Of a DNA stretch of 64,000 bases, positions 26,314 to 36,600 are shown piece by piece; positions within the stretch are counted from its first letter, which is position 1, and each line of letters opens with the position of its first letter. The stretch covers positions 143,877,190-143,941,189 of the forward strand of contig CM048553.1 in the NCBI GenBank assembly GCA_026413225.1, read 5' to 3'. Source of the DNA: Otis tarda. Taxonomy: Eukaryota > Chordata > Aves > Otidiformes > Otididae. The notes beneath the pieces were generated by a model. It did no database searches. It was not told the origin of the DNA and saw only the letters and a list, made by a program, of their open reading frames with translations. The translations under genes and the position numbers were made by a program.

Positions 26314-27451
26314 CAGAGAAGCTTAAATTTTTAGCCTGTTTCTCTTAAGTATTTTCTTCAGTGATAACCTCCGTAATGCTCAATGGTTAAATGTAGGTGC
26401 ACTGATTTTGTTATGACATCCAGAGAAACCAATGCTGAAACTAGGCAAGGGAGATGCTATTCCATTTTCTGGTACCAAATCTTAAACAGTGAAATACAAC
26501 TTTAGGAATAATATTTGGTGTTATGAGGCAGATTTTTTAAAAGATGCTATTCTGCTACCAGATCTGCAGAATGATTGTTGATGATGGATTTTTTCACTTT
26601 ATTTAATTTTCAAATACAAGATCAGTTAAATAGAAGCTAGGTCAATCAGATAATTTATCTGATAAGCAATGTTTCTTGTTTAATGGTGATTCTTTAAGAT
26701 CAATACTCTTAGTCAGGTATCGTTTTTCATCTATCTGAAGTGTTATACTTACAAATGCCACTGATAGATAGATATTCATTATCTGTGCACATTTTTAAGA
26801 TCAACATATCCACTTTCCACGTCTTTACAAAGTTAATTTTGTGTTCTGTGTCTTCCTTGTGAAATTACAATTTATATTTTGATTCACCATAAAAGTCAGT
26901 CCAAACTTTTCCTACTATTTCATTCTAGAGATCCAGCTGCTTTTATTTAACAGATTGTCCTTTGATCTCAAGGAGACAATTGCTGTTTTACTCTTTTAAT
27001 GAAGCTTGTATTATTATAGGCAAAATGAATATTGGACCAAATGGTAGTAGAAATCCCAGAGGGGAATATGTTCCTCTGTCTGGATCTTGGAAAAGCAGAA
27101 TAATTCATTTTAGTCAGTGATTATATTCAATAAACCCATAGTCTCTGTTCTTATTTACTTTCCTTTTTTTTTTTTTACTATTATGGGATAGTATTTCTGT
27201 TCATGAGATTCAAGGTACTAGTCAGAATTCAACACATTGGGTAGCTCTTAAGTGTTACTGAGAAGAGATCGTCTGGTAAAGGAGGCAGGAGTAAACCAGG
27301 ACACATTATTTGTACTTTTAAGCAGCTAATGCCCATTTCTTACCTGGTCTCTAAACAGACATCACTCTCGATCCTGTTTCTGTGCCTTTTGGACCCTTAT
27401 TTCCTAGAAGCTAGGAGGGATCAGATTTGAAAGTGACATTTCAGACAGGAA

Positions 27452-27474
27452 GGGGGGTCCGGGGTGGGGGGGGT
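27452..27474 (+). other. Potential G-quadruplex tract
   Basis: Runs of 6, 4 and 8-9 guanines are separated by TCC and T. The longest run can supply two tetrad columns, so four runs of three or more G with short loops are available on the + strand. Confidence 0.6.
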
Positions 27475-29514
27475 GGTGTGTGGACACACATGGAGAACAG
27501 AAAGGAACAGAAGACAGAAGTATTTGAAGTTAAAAATTAGTTAAACATTTGAGAAAGGAGGGGTGGGGAGAATGCAAGTGATAAGAGTTTCAGCAGCGCG
27601 TGTACCCTTTCCTTAATATGACGCAGTGGTAAGTGGCCACAAACCAGCAGGTTTATTAATAGCTTTGGTAATTTTTTTGATCTCTTGATTATTTTTCCAC
27701 CTGTGCTATCTACTGTAGAGACAGACACAACTGCAGGAACAGTATCAGTGGTTGCACCACACTGCTGAGCTGAAGGTTTAATTTGGAAGTGTCTTTGGGC
27801 ATTATGTCATTCTATAGAAAAATGCATACGCTGCAGCAGTGGGGAGGTTGGAAGGACGTTCTAAGGTATGTTACTGGTTGCTGCTAGATGTCATCACAGG
27901 GAAAAAATGCTGCTCCAAAAGAGGGCATAGTTTGACTAGAGCAATAGCAATCATCTCAGTACTAATCGATTTGACGACCAGAAGGATAACCGGTACTCTG
28001 GCAGATGTGCAAATGTGAGGAGTTTCACCTACCTGATTTCTGACCCGTTCTCCATCCAAATCCTGAAGCAACACAAAAGATAGGGAAAGGGGAACTCCTG
28101 AATCAGCATTAAGGAGTGGAAAAAACATAACATCTATTGCTTTTAAAATTATTAAGCAAAACTGAACAATCTTTGAGTATGCACCACTTCCGAGAGTTAA
28201 ATCCTTCATAAAGGAAATTCGTAACACTGGCAATCAAAATGTGGCCATGACTAACAACAGTGTGGGCCACCCAAACTACTTATCTTCTGGATTCAGCATG
28301 GAATTCTTTCTAATACAGGTAAAATAATCTGTGAGCAGAAAAGAGAAATATTTTGTCAATTCCTAGTACCAGGTATACTTTTATTTTTGGTAGGATAAAA
28401 AAGAATTTCATTTCTTTTTCTGCTGTTTCTTGTAAAGTTATGTTAGAGAGCAAACAGGAGCAATGACCAAAGATGTAAAGTGATGAGCTGCCCCATGCCT
28501 GTTTACAAGTCAGGATTTCATTTTACATAGAGTTCTCTATAGCGACTTTTTAAATTAGAAACATGGCCAGCAATGCATGCAAAATGTTCATTCATTGTAG
28601 TAAACTACAAAAATATTGCTTTTATGCAATGAGAATGCCATTGTAGAATTTTAAAAGGCATAGAAATAAAAGACTCCGGATTGGAGTGATTTAAACAAAC
28701 TCACTAGGATATAGTAGATGATTAAAATACAATCTATAATTACATTACACTGGTATCAGGTAAGGATAAAAGCCTATAAATACACTGGGGTCAGGGTAAG
28801 CATAAAAAATGAAACAGTTATTTGAATAATCTGAGATCAAGTTGCAGTAATTAAAAATGAATGTATTATTCAAATGAAGGAATTAGGTTACAACACTCCT
28901 CATATGAAAATATTATTGTGACAGACTGAAATAAGTTGGAAGCAATTTTGATAAAAAATTGGGGCAAGAAATGTAATGATTTGCATTGGGGAAAAAGTAG
29001 ACAATCTATGCGGATGAGAGTATTTGCAACTCTTCCTTCAAGTCCCTCATCAAAACTCCTACCTTTCAGCTGACCTTCGAGAATTATCTGCTACTCCTAC
29101 CCTCTTCCTGGACTTCACTCTCTCAGATATATAAATAAATCCATTAAAAATTAAAAGTGCTGTAGCTAAGGACTCTGCATGGACTCACACAGGAATTGAT
29201 GGGATCTGCACCCACTAGCAGGCATATTGTTTAATCTACCCCACACATTGCTGTTTATCTATTTTTATTACCATTGCCCAGGTCATTTCTGTCATTTGTC
29301 TCCTGTTCTTTGTCATCTCCTGTCAGTTTGGAGGCCAACTAAGTCAACTAAGACTGACACAAAATGGTGTTATTTGTGTATGTAGTTGATGGCCACTTGC
29401 AGATTAAGTGCTTGTTATTATAAATAAAAGTTTTTGAAATCTGACCTTTCCATGGCAAACTCATTGGGGCAGGAACATGTCTGTAGGTGTCTTGAATTCA
29501 TAAACCAAGGATAT

Positions 29515-29543
29515 TTAATTATTAATAATAATTAATAATTAAA
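29515..29543. repeat. AAT-rich microsatellite
   Basis: These are imperfect ATT/AAT units across about 29 bp. Confidence 0.75.
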
Positions 29544-30228
29544 GAATCTGAAAGCAACTTGGTATTTTTTTCAGGTAATAGCTTTCATATCCCTTATATT
29601 AATTAACTTTTACAAACGTGCTTGGAGAGGCAGCTCTGAGTGGCTCTTTGCCATTGCCCATAGCAGAAGGGTAGAGAGCTGCTCTGCAGGTGCAAGTGTG
29701 CCCATCAGCAGACCTGTCTGAAATTCTCCCAGATAAGCAAATGAGAGCACGTTACAAGTCAGAGCAAGATCAGGAGTAGCTTTCTTCATTTTTGCCCAGT
29801 GACTGCTGCCTAACATTCTTAAACCTTTCTAGCATCTGCAAAAGTCTATTGAGAAGATCATTTAGCTCACTTGAAATATGCCCAGTGATGCCCTCGTAAA
29901 TCTTCACTTGATCCTTTTATCGTCACATAGTATATTTAAGCCTCTCATTCTACCTGTAAAATCCTTCATGCTTGTCTTTTCTAATTTCTTTTGTCTTCCC
30001 CTCAAATACTGTGTTTACTTTGCCCCCAAAAAAGTGTTGTTTGTCCATTTTATGTTTTTTTCTCCTGCAATGACGTACAAATTTCTCAAAAGGTTGTTCA
30101 TGCTAGAACTTCCTTCTGGTATTGCCAGCTCTTTTCTTTAAATTCCTACTCAGATATCATGTTATCTTGGCACACTTCCATTTACAGAGAACTGGATGTA
30201 TCTATTAGATACAGTTTAGACGTAGAAG

Positions 30229-30605
30229 CATAGAATAGAACAGTTAGGGTTGGAAGGGACCTTTAAAGGCCATCTAGTCCAACCCCCCTGCAAGGAGCAG
30301 GGACATCTCCAACCAGATCAGGTTGCTCAGAGCCTCATCCAACCTGGCCTTGAATGGTTCCAGGGATGGGACATCTACCACATCTCTGGGCAACCTGTTC
30401 CAGTGTTCCATCAACCTTCAGTGTAAAAAAAATTTTTTCCTTATGTGCAGTCTGAATCTACCTCCCTCTATTTTAAAACCATTACCCCTCATCCTATTGC
30501 AACAGGCCTTGCTAAAGAGTTTCTCCTCATCTTTCTTATAAGCTCCCTATAGGTACAGGAAGGCTGCTCTAAGGTCTCCCCAGAGCCTTCTCTTCTCTGA
30601 GCTAA
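30229..30605 (-). mobile_element. CR1 LINE 3' fragment (- strand)
   Basis: Read on the - strand this is a typical avian CR1 3' end. It starts in the last codons of ORF2, passes the 'acactggaacaggttgccca' block and 'tggttggagatgtccctgc', then 'aaaggtcccttccaac', and ends with CTATTCTATG at 30229. The length of about 377 bp shows the usual 5' truncation. It is clearly younger than the copy at 23 kb and closely similar to the copy at 46.5 kb, which lies in the opposite orientation. It carries no intact gene. Confidence 0.95.
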
Positions 30606-33060
30606 CATTTAAAAGGCATGCAGTTATACATAGCAGTCTTTAGGTCAAGAAGCTGTCTTGAATGACCTGTCAAAAGCAGCCAAGTAAAGCTTTTTTTTTT
30701 TAAAAAAAAAAAATGTTACAGCTTCCTATTTCCATTTCTCAAGCTTTATTCACTCTTCAGCTGTCTGAGCAGTTAATTTCTCTAATAATACCATGCATAG
30801 ATAAATAAGCAATAAAATAAAATGTTCATTCAGATTCAGAGTTGACTTGTGTAAACTTCCTTGAATTGATAACTGAAGGATACGAGGCCCAGGATCTCAT
30901 CCATAGTTCACGGATCTCGGGCAGTGCCAGTAAGTAATGTATCCAGACCAGCTGCAGTCTACTTGTGCAACAAACTCTTCAACTTTAAAACTAGCTGTCA
31001 GTTTAGCTGAATGGCATCCCAGCAGACTGATCACAGTGAAGACTTGAGAGAATTCTTGTAATGGCCAGTAAGTCAGATACTTGCACGTGTATACATATGC
31101 TACAGTGTGTGTGTTACCTGACTGGCATATAGATTAGCAATAATCAGTTAATATTTTATCAGTTTGTATTTAATGAAAACTGAGAATGTGGAGTGGAGTA
31201 CAGGGCTGAAAGCTGAAAGAAAATGAGAAAAGAGAATTAATCAGGAAGAAGATACCAAATGAGAACCCCCTAGCTAAAAAGACTTAAACCTACAATAAGA
31301 AGCTATACTGAAAGGCATTTTATACTGTAATGTCAAGCAGTATCTCCCAGGACTGGGGAAATAGGTCTAAACTGTCTCTTCTACACATGGGCAATATTTT
31401 CCATTATGAAGATAGACACTAAATCCTGTTTCCACTTCCAGGGCATAGGGAGCATTGATTTTTCCGGTGTCTTAATAAAGAAGTATGAGGACACATTTTT
31501 TGAGATAGGATAGTATAGGATCATCTTCTCAGGATGAAGGCGGCACACATTAAGGGAAAGAATAATGGAGCACTTTAGTGATTCTGAGTTGTAGATGCAG
31601 ATGGTTGTCCACATGAGTGCTAACTTTTAGCAGAACAAAAAGATACGAGACAGTGAAGCATCTCCAGCAGGTTGTGGATACTGTGAGGTTCACTGCTTGT
31701 AAACTGGCTAGTGTTCAAAAGACTGTGTTTTGGTCTGAATTATACGTGGGTTAGGCAATGATGAACTGCGTTTTTCCATGGTGCCAGACTGCATTCCGTT
31801 TCCATACCCCAGAGAGACGCCAAGTTGTTAGTTATACTTTGTCCTGGTTAAAAAGGAAGAGAGGTAGTAGATAACATTTAGTGTCCAATAAGACTGGTCA
31901 GTGAAGTGTAGAGATGGGTCCGTCAGTGTAGGGGGTTGAGGGGGTGATCGTGAGCTCAGCCTTAACAGCAGGGCAGATTTCCAAGCGGACTGGAAGACTT
32001 GATAGGTAATTGCTGCCAGTTCTTCTGTTCTGCTTTGTAAAAATCTCCTATTCCCAGGAGCATCCCAAACATTTAATAGAACTTTCTTTAATTTCTGTGA
32101 CCTCTTTACTCAGAGTAGCCTCATACCATTCCTCTTAAGATTTTGTGCAGTTCTAAGAAGGGGCCAGCCGGGACACAGGGGTTCACGCCAGCACTGCAGG
32201 GCTAGCAGAATTTCACCTCGGTGTGTAATCCCTGCTCCTCCAAAAGCCAGATAGTTCTTCTGGGATCACTGCATGCTTGACATCAAATTTCTTCATTGCT
32301 CTCATGAGACATAGATAAGTGTTCAAAGGTTTCCACAAACTTTTAACGTCACGATTCCCACGTGTTGTAGTGGGAGTCACACGCCCTGGAATGCTGTTTT
32401 TGCTCAGCAACAGAAATATTATGAAGTGGCTGATGTTGGATAATTTCCAGTCTTAGCTGCATCTTTCCCCTCTCCACTTTTGCAGTAGACTGATTTAAGC
32501 AGAAATAAGCGCCTGCGTGGTTGTAGGTAAGCAAAGGCGCTTTTGATAAAGGTCTTCTGATGGGCAGGGGTGGAGAAAGGTCACCTTGCGTTGCCTTCGC
32601 CTTTGTTTGAAGGAGTGCTTTGGCTGTGGAGTTGGGAAGACAGGCCAGAGGAGCAGGGGGGATGCTCGGGCCGCCGCTGTGCTGACTCAGGGTCTAAGAC
32701 CTGCATGTCATGACCCGAGCATGCTCAAAAATTCACTTTCTCGAGGCCTTCAGCGTCCACCACAGTCTGCCCAGCAGTGGCTGCAGCAACAAATGTGTTT
32801 GTGCAGATGGGCTATTTACAGCCTGGTTCTGTTTTTCTGAAAACTGCACAGGCCCCACCGGGGCATGGGGTTTGCCAGGGGTGCCGATTCGCAGACCAGC
32901 ACGCAGGGGCTTGTCCTTCGGGGCTTTTGCGCTATTTTAAGAGCACAGCGGTATGATATTCAGAAGGAGAAGGCACATATTCCCTAAATGTCTCCTTAAA
33001 TGAGCTGACAAAATTTTACAACGCATTGTTTGGTTGGTTTGCGCGTCAGTTTATTTAAAT
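30606..33060 (+). other. ZFPM2 intron 5, segment before the CpG island: no gene recognised
   Basis: This is non-coding sequence whose GC content rises towards its end. A self-complementary T11A12 run lies at 30691-30713. A TATTTTAAG word near 32932 is TATA-like but stands about 130 bp before the island. No exon was recognised. Confidence 0.6.
30691..30713. repeat. Self-complementary T11-A12 run
   Basis: Eleven T followed directly by twelve A form a perfect A/T inverted repeat about 85 bp beyond the CR1 copy. Confidence 0.85.
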
Positions 33061-33340
33061 CTCCTTCGTTGCCGTCGGTGTCTCCCGTGAGGGTGACACA
33101 CACCCCTTCCCACTCCCCCCCCGCCTCGCTCCGCGGGACCGGGGCCCATCACCGTCGCACCCCCTTGCTCTCCGTGGGGGGAGCCAAACCATCGCGCTCT
33201 GTCGCGACAGGAAGAGCGCGGGGCGACTGTCAGGAAAGCAGCCGGCTGGCGGGGGTGGCGTGGAAAGGGTTTAATCGCACTCCCTGACACCTCCCGGCTT
33301 TATCAGCCCCGGTGACGCGCTGTGCAGTGTTGTGTAAAAT

Positions 33341-33350
33341 TAAATAAATA
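33341..33350 (+). promoter_or_regulatory. TATA-like box inside the CpG island
   Basis: TAAATAAATA sits in an isolated AT-rich stretch between GC-rich flanks, 46-55 bp before the ATG at 33396. A start of transcription near 33371-33380 would fit. This is a composition-based guess and there is no transcript evidence. Confidence 0.25.
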
Positions 33351-33395
33351 ACAGCGCCACTCCCCCCCGCACCCCCTCCGCCCGCCCGGCGCGGC

Positions 33396-33693
33396 ATGGC
33401 GGCGGGGCGGCAGCGCCATCTGCTGGCGGCGGGGCGGCGCCGCGGGGTGTGGCGGGGCGCGCCCGCCAGGGGCGCTGCGCTGCGGGGCGGGGCGGGGCGC
33501 GCGGGGAAGGCTCTGGAAGGCGGCGGGGGTCTGAGGGGCGCGGGCAGGCCTGGGGCTGGCTCCCTCGCTACTTGTTCCCCCCGGTGCCCCGGGCTTCAGT
33601 GCCGGAGTAAAACAGCAGTCTTACCCTGGCTGCTGTTTGCAGCTTGGTTCACTGGACACGAAACACTAAAAATGGCACAAAATGGACTCATCA
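33396..33693 (+). CDS. Hypothetical alternative first coding exon of ZFPM2
   Basis: The ATG at 33396 has G at -3 and G at +4, a strong Kozak context, and starts 99 codons without a stop, up to a GTGAGT donor-like site at 33694. The putative exon ends with one base of a codon (phase 1), which is what ZFPM2 exon 6 requires. Splicing would give an Arg codon and then GQLWC of FOG2. The peptide is rich in Arg, Ala and Gly and has no recognised domain. Against it: the exon side of the donor (TCA) is poor, open frames are common in GC-rich DNA, and phase agreement has a one-in-three chance of occurring randomly. As a plain open frame it would stop at 33719. Confidence 0.2.
33413..33426 (-). promoter_or_regulatory. 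CTCF core consensus match
   Basis: Read on the - strand the sequence is CCAGCAGATGGCGC. It fits every position of the published vertebrate CTCF core CCASYAGRKGGCRS, and the next two bases (TG) also fit the extended motif. It lies in the densest part of the CpG island. Occupancy depends on methylation and is not known. Confidence 0.65.
33484..33506 (+). other. G-quadruplex motif in CpG island
   Basis: Four runs of exactly four guanines are separated by C, C and CGCGC, all on the + strand. This is a stable-class quadruplex pattern and it overlaps Sp1-type GC boxes. Confidence 0.75.
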
Positions 33694-36600
33694 GTGAGTT
33701 AGGCCTGTGCGGTCATTAGGGGTTGCTCGGTGACACGGGCTGGCCACTTAAATCCACATTTCATATTTGCAAAGGACTAGCGTAAGGTGTATGTTTGGAA
33801 AGTGTCCCTCTGGTATTAAATCTGCCCTGTTTTCTCGTAAAATGCCTGTCTCTGTTATATGTTTGAATATATTTTCATAAATAACACATTACTATTTTTA
33901 AGGAACTTGAGATGTACAAAATAAAGTTCTGGAAATTACAGGTACTGTTTCAATGGCAAATGCATTTTAACACCACCTTTTGTGTGGCAACCACTAGAAA
34001 TCACTAATTCCTTCTTAGTCTCTTCCAACCTTTTCTGATTTTTATTTTTGTGTGATCATTTTTTTTTAAAAGTAATTCTTACACAAATCATCACAATTGA
34101 AATGTATAACTTTATAACATAACTCAGCATTGTAATGCTAAGAGTTGCACCCTACCAAATTATTTCAAGTTCATACTTCTTTAATTTATACAATGACTTT
34201 TAACTACAGAGGTTTGAAAGATGCTTTTCATCGCCATGGTTTAGTGTTGAACAATTTTTCTTTACAACATTAAAAAAAAAAAATTCAAATGTCTGTTTTC
34301 TGTATCCGTGCACACTGTTATTCACTTTTCCCTCTATTTCATCCCTGTTTGGATCCTGTCCTGGTACTGTGGACACAAACTGGAGTACGGAGATGCGGTT
34401 CAGTCAGCATATTCATAAGTATATGTAATTATATACACGTAGAATTCCCTTAGTTTACAAGCATAATTGTCTTGAATTGAACGTATCTTAAATTATTAGG
34501 TCCATAGCTCACAAATTGTCTTGAAGATCGATTTCTTTTTTTAATTCTTCGGAATGGGGTGGTGTTCTGCAGGCAACAGTAACAATAACAAAGGGTCAGA
34601 CAAAGGCACTATGAGGTAGGGAAAGATTATCACTGAAGGAAAAGAGACTGCTTCTGTGAGCATAGGTGTCAGGATCATCCTTTAATTTCTTGCATTTCGA
34701 CACAATTAGCAGGTCAACAATCAAGTAACAGGAAGAATCTTCCTCTATTTCTTTTAGATCCTCATTTTCCTCCCAATGATGACCTAAAATGTTTTCCATA
34801 CACGTGAAAAGCCTTACTTCTGCTAAATAGATCATTTTAGTTTGAATCTGGAAAGTCAATGAGAAATCAGGTTGCATTTAAGCATCTGTGTATTTTGTAC
34901 AGAAATTTCTGAAGAGGTAAACTAATAGTAGGTCTCTGGTCACAGCCTTGCATTTAGAACAGCGGGTGGCTGAGAGTGCAGATTGCAGAAATACTTGGTC
35001 GAGTGCATTGCACTAAATCATAGTGCGATTCTCTGTTAAATTCAATTTTTAACACAGACACATCTTGAGGGGCTGCCATTCTCTGCACAGTATCAATTCT
35101 CCTGTTTTCTCCCCCTCATACTTTAATATTTTAGGCATTTAACAAAGTGATTCTTTCCTCAGGGTGTATCAGCTTTAGCACATCTGAATTGGTGGATTTT
35201 GAACTCTGTCTGAACTCTACAACCTCTCTCAGGACTAAGGTTGTCAATAGCTAGAAAATAAAAGCATGTGCATTCACTTAATTTTCAGAAAATCTCTGAA
35301 TGAGACAGGCAAAATGCTCTTCAGGGTGACCCCGCAGAAGTCCATGGAGTCTGCAGAATCCCTCAGACCCCGGCAGACTCCCCCCTGGGGAGCCAGCATG
35401 CTTTAACTGGCTTCCCATTGAAGCAGCTGTAAGGAGTGAATGCATAAGAAAGAAAGGTAATGAAAACCGACAAGTTGAAAAGAAATTGAGAGTTTAATCT
35501 GCAAAGTTGTGCTTGAGGGGGCTCCCGTCATTATATTCCTATGGAGTAGCAAAAAGAGAAAAAAATTAAGAAACTGCAGAGTATGATGAACTTACATAAT
35601 TTTTTCTTGCACCAGGCGGTATTTATTAATTTCTTTTCTGCCACTTTACAGCACCTCTTTGCCTCTCAAAAAGAGAAAATGAAGTATACAAAACCTGGCA
35701 ATCATAATGAACATGTGAAACGCTCACAGATTATTTATAAGCATGCAAGTTATGTAGTTGTTGGAGATTCTCTCCCTTCTGCTCCTGCTTGGTGATGAAG
35801 AATGGTATTTTAATAGGCAGATGGTAAAGACAATTACAGTTTGGGGCTCAGCTGGGAGTTACATCAGTTTATTGCAAATTATTAGTTGATAAATGCTTTT
35901 GTTTACAAGCAAAGTCTTAAGCAGCTTTGTAATCAGTTTATCAGCTGCAGCCTGAATTTTGACAGCTTGCCTTTGGGTATACAGTCACTTCTTTCCTGGC
36001 CATTTAGAAATCGTGCTGACCAGGCAGGCAGAATGGCAGCTCCTCTGCACCTGTGTGATGCTCAGTAAACTGGGGTATTTCTTATTAAGCCTGTTTTGGA
36101 AGAAATCATCAAGTACAGAATCCTTCTTAATTGCTAATCCCTGTTAGTGTGTACAGCAAGAATCTTAACTATTAGCTCATTCATAATCTTATTTTTATTT
36201 CAGTTGTGACCAGAAATAGTTTGGTCTTGCTATTACCATTACAGGATTTGCTTTTTGCTGTGAACAGTCTCTCTTATTAGATGAACTGAACGGTAGACTG
36301 GAATGCGTGTTTACTTTGGACATTGTATATAGCTTGAAAGGTGGAAATACTTTTGATCGTCATGAGTTTTTAGTCTTTTTTACTTCTAGCTTCTGTGTCA
36401 AAAGACAGAACAACAATACCTGGGTTTTAATACATGTGGAGCAAATCTGGGGGTTTGGTGTGGGTTTTGTGTGTGTGGGTGGTGGTTGTTTTTTTTTTTT
36501 TACATGAGGTACTTTTTAAATAGAAAAGACTGAGATGTTTATTGTAGCTCCTATGACATTTACATTTTAGAAAATATTAAACATGCAAATCTACTTCTAG

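Larger units (their letters stand above)
23716..30228 (+). other. ZFPM2 intron 5, segment between CR1 copies: no gene recognised
   Basis: This is AT-rich non-coding sequence. It holds a doubled 10-bp unit (GACAGAGATA) at 24061-24080, a T19 run at 26295-26313, a G-rich tract able to form a quadruplex at 27452-27474, and an AAT-rich microsatellite at 29515-29543. No exon signal was recognised. Confidence 0.65.
33061..33620. promoter_or_regulatory. Intronic CpG island, candidate internal promoter
   Basis: By eye about 60 CpG dinucleotides fall within some 560 bp. The adjacent intron has almost none. The 3' half (33361-33560) is the densest and carries several GGGGCGGGG Sp1-type boxes, an ATGGCGGC word of YY1 type at 33396, a CTCF-type site at 33413-33426 and a G-quadruplex motif at 33484-33506. 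In vertebrate genomes, islands this sharp usually mark a promoter kept unmethylated in the germ line. Its position deep in ZFPM2 intron 5 suggests either an alternative ZFPM2 promoter or a non-coding RNA promoter. Direction is not decided by the sequence: donor-like sites exist on both strands (+ at 33694; - near 33616). Confidence 0.85.

Noticed and set aside
27871..28233. - strand frame of 120 codons.
   Set aside because: No domain or homology recognised; length is within chance for this window.
33462..33477. Second CTCF-like word CCGCCAGGGGCGCTG near the first site.
   Set aside because: It is one G short of the core spacing, so it fails the consensus.
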